Assembly: GCA_902492455.1 (NCBI GenBank)
Contig: CABULH010000035.1
Coordinates: 1-25,634 of the forward strand
From: an uncultured Oscillospiraceae bacterium
GTDB taxonomy: Bacteria; Bacillota; Clostridia; Oscillospirales; Acutalibacteraceae
Length of the DNA: 25,634 nucleotides
Direction: 5' to 3'
The position numbers were made by a program, and so were the translations under genes. Positions 14,886-23,416 of the stretch are shown here, piece after piece; within the stretch, counting starts at the first letter, position 1, and each line of letters starts with the position of its first letter. The notes beneath the pieces are model-generated. The model searched no databases and was not told where the DNA came from. It was given only the letters and a program-made list of their open reading frames with translations.

Positions 14886-17372
14886 ATGGGTCCGATATCA
14901 AGAAAACAAAGCTTGGCCGCGCTTCTGTGCGTTCTGCTTCTGCTGGTATCCGCCGCCGGGTGTGCTTCGGAGCCTTCCTCCGTCCGGAAGCCGGTGATCC
15001 CCGATTATGAGGCGATGACCCCCATTGAGGAGGACAGCGGCACGGTGGATGTGGCGGAGAACGATTCCCTGCGGCTTTCCCTGTGGTTTGATCCCCTGAA
15101 TATCGTGATAGAAGATAAGAAAACGGGAATGATCTGGGCAGCGAATCCGACAGAAGCGGACCTGGATGCCGGTGCCACTGAGGATATGAAGGCATACCTC
15201 AAATCTCAGCTGATGTTCAGCTACATCGTCAACCGCAACCGCCGAACGGTGGAATCCTTCACTGAATGCGATGAGACCGGCCAGATCAAGGCCTGGAGGA
15301 TAGGGAACGGCGTACGGCTGGAATACACCTTCGGTGACATGGGAATTGGGGAAAATGACATTCCCATGAAGCTGACTCCGGAGCGGGCGGATGAACTGTT
15401 CCTGCAGAATCCGGCTCTCTCGGAGGAAGAGGCGGCTTTATTCCAGGACTGTTATGTGTGGGATGAGGAACTCAGCGCCTGGACCTACAGCGAATACAAT
15501 TTCGGCAGCAAGGTAGAGGATCTGTTCACCCTGTTCGAAAAGATCGAATACTCCGGTGAGGATCTGGTAGCCGACGCAGCCGCTTTTGGGGAAACGGCGG
15601 AGGTACGGGAGAAGGTAGGATTTACAATCCCGGTGGAGTATACCCTGGATGGGGATACCCTGGTTACCCGCATCCCTGTGGAGCAGATTATTTATCCCGC
15701 GGAATATCCCATTTTGGATTTGACTCTTAACGGATATTTCGGCGCAGCGGACAACGAGGAGGAGGGCTATATCCTGATCCCCGACGGCAGCGGCGCCTTG
15801 ATGCGCTTCGCCGGTGCTTCCCCGGTGAAAACAGAGGTGAATCTGCCGATTTACGGGCCGGATTTGGTGAACGCCGATACCGGCATCCCTGCCCGGACGC
15901 AGCCGGCGCTGCTGCCGGTTTATGGGCTGAAAACCGGTGAAAACGCCTTTTTCGCGGTTATTGAACAGGGGGATGCCGTGTCCAGCCTGCAGGTGACGCC
16001 GGCGGGCTTCAACTCCTCCTATAACAGCGTGGCGCCGAATTTTGTGCTTCACGCCCGGGGCAGTATGTATCTGGGAGTGGGGGACAGCAATAACGAGGTT
16101 ACGGTGGTGGAAGAGGAAGGATACCGACAGGATATCCGGATTCGGTATGCCTTTTTGTCCGGCGATAAAGCGGATTACGCCGGGATGGCGGATTGGTACC
16201 GGACCTATCTGGCAGAGCATCAGGGATATGTGTCTCGCAAAACGGACGCGCCTCTGCCGTTGTTCCTGGAAACAGTGGGGGCTGTGGGAGCTCAACAGAG
16301 TTTTCTGGGAATCAACTACCAGGGTACAGAGACCCTTACCACCTTTGCCCAAACCGGCGACATGATCCGGGACCTGAAACAGAACGGGGTGGTGAACCCG
16401 GTGGTGCGGCTTTCCGGCTGGTTCAACGGAGGCTATGAGCAGCAGGTCGCCAAGAAGATGGATATCATCGGCAAACTGGGAGGCAAAAAGGGTTTGATGA
16501 AACTGGCTGCGGAAAATGGAGGTATCTATCCCGGCGTACGTTTCCAGACCGCGCCTTCCTCCAAAGGCGTATCCCTGACTTCGCAGGCCGCCCGTCGGAT
16601 CGACGAGCAATATGCCAGGACCTATGTCTATGATATCGAAACCGATGAGTTTGAGGCAGAAGAATACATCCTGTCACCTGCTTATTATTCTCAGCTGACC
16701 CAGTCCTTCCTGAAATCCTATCGACAGCTGAAAATCGGCACGCTGTGCGTGGAGGATATGGGCGCCGGTGTGTACGCGGATTACAGCAAAAGCCGGGGAA
16801 TCGACCGGCAAGAGGCGCTGGACACGGTGGTTACCGTCCTCAGCGGGATGGAGGAATTCGATTTGATGCTGCCGGGGGCCAACGCCCGCACGGCCAAATT
16901 CGCCTCCTATATTCCGGAAGCGCCAATGGATTCCAGCCATTATTTCGCTCTGGATGATGATGTTCCATTCTATCAGATGGTCATGGGTGCCTATGCCGTA
17001 TACAGCGGCAGCCCCCTCAATCTCTCTTCCCAAAGCGAGGCTGACTTCCTGAAAAATCTGCTTTATGGCGGCGTGCCGTCCTACAAGCTGATCGCCGCTT
17101 CCGCTGACAGCATCATCCGTTCGGATAACGATGATCTGTATTCCGTGGTATACGACGATTGGGCGGCGACGGTATATGAGCAGTATCGCCGGGCCGCCGC
17201 TTTGCTGGAACCGGTTGCCGGTGCTTATATCGTCGCACTGGAGCAAGCGGAGGAAAATGTGTTCCGGGCATCTTACAGCAACGGAAAAGCTATCGCGGTG
17301 AATACCGGCCGGCAGGATGCTGTGGTGGAAGGCGTGACCGTTCCGTCCATGGATGCTGTTCTGATCGGCTGA
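14886..17372 (+). CDS. DUF5696-like large lipoprotein
   Basis: This 828-residue predicted lipoprotein has a signal peptide ending VSAAGC, with Cys26 as the probable lipidation site. The N-terminal half (about 45-440) is beta-rich, with SLWFDPLNIVIEDKKTGMIW and the distinctive GYILIPDGSGALMRF (about 293-307). The C-terminal half (from about 455, PLFLETVGAVG) has alternating strands and helices, with VVRLSGWFNGGYEQQVAKK, IGTLCVEDMGAGVYADYS, GANARTAKFASYIPEAPMDS and a closing beta domain. This resembles a beta-supersandwich joined to a glycosidase-like TIM barrel, but I see no diagnostic catalytic motif. I recall this family as DUF5696, found near carbohydrate ABC transporter genes in Firmicutes. 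RBS GGGAGGTGA precedes the ATG. Possible roles are an unrecognised glycosidase or an extracellular glycan-binding partner. Confidence 0.7.
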   Translation: MGPISRKQSLAALLCVLLLLVSAAGCASEPSSVRKPVIPDYEAMTPIEEDSGTVDVAENDSLRLSLWFDPLNIVIEDKKTGMIWAANPTEADLDAGATEDMKAYLKSQLMFSYIVNRNRRTVESFTECDETGQIKAWRIGNGVRLEYTFGDMGIGENDIPMKLTPERADELFLQNPALSEEEAALFQDCYVWDEELSAWTYSEYNFGSKVEDLFTLFEKIEYSGEDLVADAAAFGETAEVREKVGFTIPVEYTLDGDTLVTRIPVEQIIYPAEYPILDLTLNGYFGAADNEEEGYILIPDGSGALMRFAGASPVKTEVNLPIYGPDLVNADTGIPARTQPALLPVYGLKTGENAFFAVIEQGDAVSSLQVTPAGFNSSYNSVAPNFVLHARGSMYLGVGDSNNEVTVVEEEGYRQDIRIRYAFLSGDKADYAGMADWYRTYLAEHQGYVSRKTDAPLPLFLETVGAVGAQQSFLGINYQGTETLTTFAQTGDMIRDLKQNGVVNPVVRLSGWFNGGYEQQVAKKMDIIGKLGGKKGLMKLAAENGGIYPGVRFQTAPSSKGVSLTSQAARRIDEQYARTYVYDIETDEFEAEEYILSPAYYSQLTQSFLKSYRQLKIGTLCVEDMGAGVYADYSKSRGIDRQEALDTVVTVLSGMEEFDLMLPGANARTAKFASYIPEAPMDSSHYFALDDDVPFYQMVMGAYAVYSGSPLNLSSQSEADFLKNLLYGGVPSYKLIAASADSIIRSDNDDLYSVVYDDWAATVYEQYRRAAALLEPVAGAYIVALEQAEENVFRASYSNGKAIAVNTGRQDAVVEGVTVPSMDAVLIG

Positions 17373-17397
17373 TAGCCGATGAAAGGAGGAATCGCCA

Positions 17398-18321
17398 GTG
17401 AAACATCGGTTTAATATGGTTCAGAAAAAACGAGCTTTCGGTTTGCTGTTTATTCTGCCTTGGTTCATCGGCTTCTTGCTGTTCTTTCTTCTTCCTGTGC
17501 TGCAGACCATGTGGTTCAGCTTCCATAATGTGGAGATGACCGCCACGGGTTATGAACTGATTCCGGCGGGAATCGAGAATTATAAGAAAGCCTTTCTGTC
17601 GGATGCCGAGTTTCCGCTGAAGCTGGGTAATTCTCTGCTGGTGCTGCTGCCGGATGTGTTCATGGTGCTGGTGTTCAGCTATTTGATGTCGGTGATCATC
17701 CACCAGAACTTCCGGGGCAGCGGGGTCATTAAGATGATCTTCTTCCTGACGGTGGTTCTGTCCTCCGGTGCCTTCATCACCCTGCAAAGCCAGAACGGCA
17801 GTGTTAACACCGACCAACTCAACCATGTGATCGCGGAGAATTCCACCGCCGCAGGCCTGCTGGATAAGCTGCAGATCGAACAGTATCTCCTGGAGCTGGG
17901 AGTCACCGAAACCATGATAAACTATCTGATCGCTCCCATGCAGCGGCTGTTCAGTATCCTGATGAAATCCGGGGTGCAGATATTCATTTTTCTGGCTGCA
18001 TTGAAATCCATTCCCTCCAGCTTATATGAGGCCTGCCATATGGAAGGCGCCACCGCTTGGGAAGCCTTCTGGAAAATCACCTTTCCCATGCTGTCCCCCA
18101 TGCTGCTGGTGAACGTGGTGTACACGGTGGTGGATTCCTTTATGGCCAGCGACAATGAGTGTATGGTGTATGTCCGGGATACGGTGTTCAGCGGGGCCGG
18201 AGCCACCCGGCAGGAGTTCGGCTACGGCAGTGCCCTGGCATGGATTTATTTCGCCGTTATCGCTGTTATTTTGGCGGTATCCATGGGCGTGATTTCCAAA
18301 GGCGTGGTGTATAACGACTGA
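17398..18321 (+). CDS. Sugar ABC transporter permease, MalF type (pair 2)
   Basis: This 307-residue membrane protein starts at GTG behind an AAAGGAGG. The first helix is FGLLFILPWFIGFLLFFLLP. The EAA loop is diverged to YEACHMEGATAWEAFW (210-225) followed by KITFPMLSP, with Cys-His-Met-Glu in place of the usual A-x-x-D. The segment between helices 2 and 4 is longer than in pair 1, and includes a polar stretch (about 125-160). It pairs with 18363-19367. It follows the DUF5696-like gene by 25 bp. Confidence 0.92.
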   Translation: MKHRFNMVQKKRAFGLLFILPWFIGFLLFFLLPVLQTMWFSFHNVEMTATGYELIPAGIENYKKAFLSDAEFPLKLGNSLLVLLPDVFMVLVFSYLMSVIIHQNFRGSGVIKMIFFLTVVLSSGAFITLQSQNGSVNTDQLNHVIAENSTAAGLLDKLQIEQYLLELGVTETMINYLIAPMQRLFSILMKSGVQIFIFLAALKSIPSSLYEACHMEGATAWEAFWKITFPMLSPMLLVNVVYTVVDSFMASDNECMVYVRDTVFSGAGATRQEFGYGSALAWIYFAVIAVILAVSMGVISKGVVYND

Positions 18322-18362
18322 CGCCGCTGCGGCACTGGACATGAGGGAAAGGAGACTGGCCG

Positions 18363-19367
18363 ATGCAAAAGCTGTTAAAGGCCGTTCGCTGGAAGGAACT
18401 GTCTGGATCAATCAATAAAAGCCGCCTCTCTGGGCGGCTGACCCGGTTTGCCTGGGCGCTGGTGCGCACCTTTCTGTTGACCGGCCTCTGTTTTATGATT
18501 CTCTATCCGTTGTTCATCACGGTTTCCCGGGCACTGATGGGGGAGGCCGACATGAACGATACCACGGTGGTGATGCTGCCCAAGCATCTCTCCTTCGCCA
18601 TGCTGCAGCTGGCGGCAGGCCCGGAGCTGCTGAATTATCTGCCCAGTCTGGTTACCACCCTGACCTATGTGGTGGGACTCACCCTGCTGCAGACAACCGC
18701 CTGCCTGCTGGCGGGCTATGGCTTCGGCCGATTCGATCTGCCCTTTAAACGGGTGCTGTTCGCCATGGTGATTTTTACAATTCTGGTGCCGCCCCAACTG
18801 TTTACTCCCGCCTTTTATCTGCAGATGCGCAGCTTCGATTTTTTCGGCATTATCGAAGCGATTCGGGGAGAACCGCTGAATCTGGTGGGGGGATACGCGC
18901 CGGTGGTGCTTCTTGCCATGACAGGCAACGGCATCAAAAACGGGCTGTTTATCTATATTTTTCGTCAGAACTTCCGCAGTATGCCCACGGCTTTGGAGGA
19001 GGCCGCCTATGTGGATGGCGCGGGGCACATCCGCATCTTTACCCGGATTATGCTGCCCAATGCCATTACCACCATCGTTACCGTGGCCCTCTTCTCCTTT
19101 GTCTGGCAGTACAACGATACCTATTACAGCGGTATCTATCTGAATATGGATGCGGGTATTCTCTCCCTTAAATTCAACGAGGTGGTCCGTAATCCGATGG
19201 CGCTGGAGAATATCGGTTTGTCCATCAGTCAGATTTTCAATCCGGTTTTTGTCCGATCTCTATATAGTGCGGCGGCGCTGTTGGTACTGCTGCCGGTCAT
19301 CATCGTCTACACGGTATTTCAACGTTTCTTTATTGAAGGCGTCGAACGGTCTGGTCTGGTAGGCTGA
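18363..19367 (+). CDS. Sugar ABC transporter permease, MalG type (pair 2)
   Basis: This 334-residue membrane protein is longer than pair-1 MalG because of an N-terminal cytoplasmic extension (about 1-35) and a longer first external loop. The EAA loop EEAAYVDGAG (212-221) followed by RIMLPNAITTI matches the MalG consensus closely. It starts 41 bp after its partner, with GGAG at about 18349-18355 upstream of the ATG. The cognate binding protein is not adjacent; solute-binding protein 1 at 4865-6448 is the obvious unassigned candidate. Confidence 0.92.
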   Translation: MQKLLKAVRWKELSGSINKSRLSGRLTRFAWALVRTFLLTGLCFMILYPLFITVSRALMGEADMNDTTVVMLPKHLSFAMLQLAAGPELLNYLPSLVTTLTYVVGLTLLQTTACLLAGYGFGRFDLPFKRVLFAMVIFTILVPPQLFTPAFYLQMRSFDFFGIIEAIRGEPLNLVGGYAPVVLLAMTGNGIKNGLFIYIFRQNFRSMPTALEEAAYVDGAGHIRIFTRIMLPNAITTIVTVALFSFVWQYNDTYYSGIYLNMDAGILSLKFNEVVRNPMALENIGLSISQIFNPVFVRSLYSAAALLVLLPVIIVYTVFQRFFIEGVERSGLVG

Positions 19368-19406
19368 CGCGCCATATTGCCGCCCAGAGCGGATGGAGGT
19401 TCATTC

Positions 19407-22052
19407 ATGACACAAGACAAAGAAACCGTTGTGCATCTCATTCCCAGCACCCATTGGGATCGGGAATGGTATCTGCCCTTTCGCCGCTTTCAAGTGCGAT
19501 TGGTCCGCCTGATGGATAAGGTGCAGTCGCTGCTGGACAGCGGCCGGTATCCCTTTTTTCTCATGGACGGCCAATGGATTGTTCTGGAGGATTATCTGGA
19601 AATCAAACCGGAGGAGCGCTCCCGGCTGGAAGGGATGATTCGGGATGGGCGGCTGTCCTTCGGTCCCTGGTATGTGGTGCCCGATACCCTGATTCCTTCC
19701 GGAGAATCCCTGGTGCGAAATCTGCAGATCGGCAGGACCTTCGCTGAAAAATTCGGCGGCGGACTGACGGTGGGGTATTCTCCTGACAGCTTTGGACTTG
19801 CCGCCCAGCTGCCTCAGATTTACGCTCAGTTTGGTTTTGACGCCGCCATGTTTACCCGGGGACAGCGGATAGCAGGCGACCGCAGGGTGGAGATGCGCTG
19901 GCAGTCCCCCGACGGCACCGTCCTGCCGGCAATTTTCGGGGAATACAGCTATGGTTTGCTGCTGGTGCTGCCCACCGTCTGGCGGAATATCGACCGGCTG
20001 GAAAACACCCCGGATCAGGCTGTTCGCCAGGCGGAGTCCCTGCTGGCGGGAGATAACGCCCGCACTGGCCTGCCCAACCGTCTTTGGGTGGTGGGCGTGG
20101 ATCATCTGGAACCTAAGGAATCCCTGCCGGAGTTAGTAGAAGCGCTGAATGCCCGGGTGCCGGGAGCACGATTTGTCCTTTCCACCATGCGGGAATATTT
20201 CGACGCTTTTATTAAGGATATGCAGGCCCTGCCGGCTCCTTTGTCGGTGGGGGAACAGCGAGGGCCCTATAAGGAACATTTTGTGCTGGGAAACACCCTC
20301 TCCTCCCGGATGGATATCAAAAAGCTGAACCGGAGGGTGGAAAACAAGCTGGCGCTCACCGATGGGACCCTCACCGCCCTGCACAGCCGGGGCAATACCG
20401 GCTATAATCGACTGGACTGCCCGGCGATTATGAAATTTGCCTGGAGGCTGTTGATTCAGAATCACGCCCATGATTCCATCTGCTGTTGTTCCTCCGATGA
20501 GACCATGGATGATATCGAGCATCGTCTGCGCAACGCCCTTCAGCTGGCGCGGGAGGTGGAGAAAGAAAGCCTCTCCAAGCTGGAAGCTACGGTTTCTCCC
20601 GGACCTTCAAAAGGCGCGGTGCTGGTTTACAATCCTCTGCCCTTCCCCAGAAGCGGACGGGTGCGTGCCCGGGTGGCAGTCCCCTGTGCCCTGGAGCAGA
20701 CCCGGCTGGTGAATGCCGACGGCAGTCCGGTGCCGGGGGCGGCGGTGGAGCGGGTGTTCCGCAAGCGGCGGGATATCGAGACGCTGAAAACCAATGAATT
20801 TGCCGAGTTGGAGGGGGATACCACCCGAATCATGCTGGGAGGAGAAACCGAAACGGATGTATACACCGGCCTGTATGTGGATTTTATCGCGGAGGATGTC
20901 CCTGCCTGCGGCTATCGGTGTTACTATTTTGGCGAGGCTTCCGCAGTTCGTCCGCAACCGGATCACCCGTTGGAGAGCGATTATCTTCGGGTGGATATCC
21001 GTGAGGACGGTACACTGCATATCACGGATAAAAGCAGCGGCCGCCTTCTTGCCGATACCCACTATTTTGAAATCACGCCGGATGATGGGGATACCTATAC
21101 CTTCTCGCCGGCCGGCGAAGCCATTACAACGAAAGGATATCCTGCCGAGATCGAATATTTGGACTGCGGCGCACTCATCCGTTGGGAGTTGAATACTCCC
21201 CGGGGAAGCCTGCATATCCGCAGCAAATTGTCTCTTGCCGATGGCGGCCGAACGGTGGCTTTCAGTACCAAGGTGGAGAATCACGCAAAAAATCTGCGGC
21301 TGCGAGTGGTGCTGGATTATCCCGCCTCCGCGGCGTTCTCTATGGGAGACACGGCCTTTGATCTGACCCGTCGGCCGGTATTTGATGCAGCGGAACTGGA
21401 GCCGGCGAATATCACCACCTTTCCCATGCGGGAGGCGGCGGTATTGGCGATGCCCTGGGGAAGAGAAGCTGTATTCAGCGACGGTATCCACGAATATGAG
21501 GCGGTCAACAAAGGCAATTCCTCTTCACTGGCTCTGACGATTCTTCGCGCCACCGGTAAGGTGTATACCACTCAAACTCTCACCAAATGTGAGATTGAAT
21601 GCGGCCCCGGTATCCGGTGGTGGTCGGAGAATTCGCAGATGCAGGGAGCATATCATGTCCATTACGCGCTGCGCTCCTATAACGGCGATCCCGGCGCGGC
21701 GGCGATCCTCAATGATGCAGCCGCTTTTGCCCAGCCTCTGATCCCTTGGGGTATTTATGCGGAGGGCAAAGGCCCCGCCGCAGCCGAGGGATGTGCGGTG
21801 GAAGGGGCGGTGATGACCTCTATGGAATCCGGCGGCAGCCATATCGTGCTTCTGCGTTTGCATAATCCGGAGGATGTCCCCTCTCGGACGGTGATTCGGT
21901 TTGCTTCTCCAGTTACGGAAGCGCGGCTTCTGAATCTGGCTGGCGGTGATGAGGGACTGCTTCCGGCAGAGGGGAACCGAATTGTTTTCACCTTGCCGCC
22001 CCATAAAATCGCCACGGTTAAAGCTCTCATAGGACAGGAGGAATCGCTATGA
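19407..22052 (+). CDS. GH38 alpha-mannosidase
   Basis: This is an 881-residue cytoplasmic enzyme with no signal peptide. Its N-terminus HLIPSTHWDREWYLPFRRFQ carries the zinc ligands H16 and D18. D127 in YSPDSFG is the expected catalytic nucleophile. QNHAHDSICCCSSDE, with H353, H355 and D356, matches the family's NHxHDSICGCS signature, with Cys in place of the usual Gly. A C-terminal beta-sandwich region (about 400-881) is normal for GH38. Known activity is zinc-dependent hydrolysis of alpha-linked mannose from oligosaccharides or mannosyl compounds. ATG 19407 was chosen because GGAGG lies 7 nt upstream, not the earlier in-frame start at 19377. The stop overlaps the start of the next gene by 4 nt. 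It is the best substrate clue in the operon: imported sugars probably contain alpha-mannose. Confidence 0.93.
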   Translation: MTQDKETVVHLIPSTHWDREWYLPFRRFQVRLVRLMDKVQSLLDSGRYPFFLMDGQWIVLEDYLEIKPEERSRLEGMIRDGRLSFGPWYVVPDTLIPSGESLVRNLQIGRTFAEKFGGGLTVGYSPDSFGLAAQLPQIYAQFGFDAAMFTRGQRIAGDRRVEMRWQSPDGTVLPAIFGEYSYGLLLVLPTVWRNIDRLENTPDQAVRQAESLLAGDNARTGLPNRLWVVGVDHLEPKESLPELVEALNARVPGARFVLSTMREYFDAFIKDMQALPAPLSVGEQRGPYKEHFVLGNTLSSRMDIKKLNRRVENKLALTDGTLTALHSRGNTGYNRLDCPAIMKFAWRLLIQNHAHDSICCCSSDETMDDIEHRLRNALQLAREVEKESLSKLEATVSPGPSKGAVLVYNPLPFPRSGRVRARVAVPCALEQTRLVNADGSPVPGAAVERVFRKRRDIETLKTNEFAELEGDTTRIMLGGETETDVYTGLYVDFIAEDVPACGYRCYYFGEASAVRPQPDHPLESDYLRVDIREDGTLHITDKSSGRLLADTHYFEITPDDGDTYTFSPAGEAITTKGYPAEIEYLDCGALIRWELNTPRGSLHIRSKLSLADGGRTVAFSTKVENHAKNLRLRVVLDYPASAAFSMGDTAFDLTRRPVFDAAELEPANITTFPMREAAVLAMPWGREAVFSDGIHEYEAVNKGNSSSLALTILRATGKVYTTQTLTKCEIECGPGIRWWSENSQMQGAYHVHYALRSYNGDPGAAAILNDAAAFAQPLIPWGIYAEGKGPAAAEGCAVEGAVMTSMESGGSHIVLLRLHNPEDVPSRTVIRFASPVTEARLLNLAGGDEGLLPAEGNRIVFTLPPHKIATVKALIGQEESL

Positions 22053-23278
22053 ACATAATGGAACGGGATATCCTGCGGCGTCTGGTGACGGAATATATGG
22101 AGGCCGCCTCTCTGCCGGTGCAGCGGGAAAAGATCCGTCTGTGGAAGGCGCTCAACCGCAGCCGGATGGAACGGCCGATGATTACCATCGATCAGCTGCC
22201 CTGGAATGAATTGGCCTGTGAGGAATTGACTCTGCAGATTGGCGATCCCTATTGGCGTGGGGTGGAAAACAATCTGCGCCAGACACTTTACAAATGGCGG
22301 CATTTTCGGGTGGATATGGTGCTGGATCCCTTTATTTCCATTCCCAAAGCACTGCACCATACCGGCTATGGTCTGCACAGCCGGGAGGAAACCATTGGCG
22401 CCGCCGACAGCACGGCCAAATCCTATCATTTCATTAACCAGCTGGAAAGCCTGGAGGATGTGCGGAAAATTACGGATTATCACATCACCCACGATGAGGC
22501 GGAAACTGCCCGGCGAATGGCAGAGGCCGCGGATCTTTTCGGTGATATCGCCCCGGCGGTACCCATGGGGCATACTTTTCATCTGGGCATTTGGGATATC
22601 ATCTCCGGTTATATGGGCGTGGACAACGCCTATATCGCCTTTATGGATAATCCAGATCTGCTGCACGCGGCGATGGAGCGGCTGACCCAGGCCACACTTT
22701 GCGCCATTGAGGATGCCAATGCCTGCGGCGGTCATAATGACAATGCCAACATCTGTCATTGCTCCTATATTTACACCGACGAATTGCTGCCGGACAGCGG
22801 GATGGGCGGGGGACCCCGGTCGGAAAACTGCTGGGCTTTCGGTTTGGCACAGCTGTTTACCTCCATCTCGCCGGCAATGTTCGAAGAATTTGAGTTGCCC
22901 TATATCAGCCGGATGGCGGAGAAATTCGGTATGATTTATTATGGCTGTTGTGACCGGCTGGATGACCGGTTGGATATTGTCAAGAGGATTCCTCATGTCC
23001 GCAAGGTGTCCTGCAGTCCCTGGAGCGACCGGGCTCATTTTGCCGCTGAGATCGGACCGAAACTGATAATGTCCAACAAGCCCACTCCGGCCCTTCTGGC
23101 TACGGATTCCTTCGATGAGGACGCTGTTCGCCGGGATCTGGAGCTGACCTGCCGCCTGGCTAAGGAGAACGGCGTCAACCTGGAATTCCTGCTAAAGGAT
23201 ATTTCCACCGTAAGAGGAGATCCCCACCGTCTGACCCGATGGGCGGATACCGCTATGCGGGTGGTAGAAGCCTGGTGA
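22049..23278 (+). CDS. Uroporphyrinogen decarboxylase-fold protein of unknown substrate
   Basis: This 409-residue cytoplasmic protein starts in the ATGA overlap with the alpha-mannosidase, with AGGAGG 7 nt upstream. The C-terminal half fits the UroD/cobalamin-dependent methyltransferase TIM-barrel superfamily: FEEFELPYISRMAEKFGMIY, YGCCDRLDDRLDIVKRIPHV, KVSCSPWSDR, LIMSNKPTPALLATDSFDED. The N-terminus (MERPMITIDQLPWNEL) does not look like true heme-pathway HemE. An internal segment is rich in Cys and His (CGGHNDNANICHCSYIY, about residues 229-245), which could bind a metal. Coupling to GH38 and placement as last gene imply that it acts on a product of glycan breakdown or on an attached aglycone, such as a methyl group, but this is inference. 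No heme or corrinoid genes are nearby. Confidence 0.7.
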   Translation: MNIMERDILRRLVTEYMEAASLPVQREKIRLWKALNRSRMERPMITIDQLPWNELACEELTLQIGDPYWRGVENNLRQTLYKWRHFRVDMVLDPFISIPKALHHTGYGLHSREETIGAADSTAKSYHFINQLESLEDVRKITDYHITHDEAETARRMAEAADLFGDIAPAVPMGHTFHLGIWDIISGYMGVDNAYIAFMDNPDLLHAAMERLTQATLCAIEDANACGGHNDNANICHCSYIYTDELLPDSGMGGGPRSENCWAFGLAQLFTSISPAMFEEFELPYISRMAEKFGMIYYGCCDRLDDRLDIVKRIPHVRKVSCSPWSDRAHFAAEIGPKLIMSNKPTPALLATDSFDEDAVRRDLELTCRLAKENGVNLEFLLKDISTVRGDPHRLTRWADTAMRVVEAW

Positions 23279-23289
23279 AGTATTTCTCT

Positions 23290-23335
23290 AAATAAAAGGA
23301 ACGGAGGCGAACAAACGCCTCCGTTCCTTTTATTT
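23290..23335 (+). terminator. Operon terminator
   Basis: A perfect 20-bp inverted repeat (23290-23309 with 23316-23335) has a 6-nt loop AACAAA. The stem has a GC-rich core and a TTTTATTT end on the 3' side, so it works as an intrinsic terminator rightward and could also act leftward because the 5' arm is A-rich. It begins 12 nt after the last stop codon. Confidence 0.92.
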
Positions 23336-23416
23336 ATGCTTCCGGCAGCCGGGTCGCCAGTGCCCGTTTGGCACGAAGGTTTTTGCGTTAATAATGATTT
23401 TTTAGAGCCTTGCCAT

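Noticed and set aside
22049..23278. True heme-pathway uroporphyrinogen decarboxylase (hemE)
   Set aside because: The N-terminal active-site region of HemE is not recognisable and no heme genes are nearby; only the fold family is supported.
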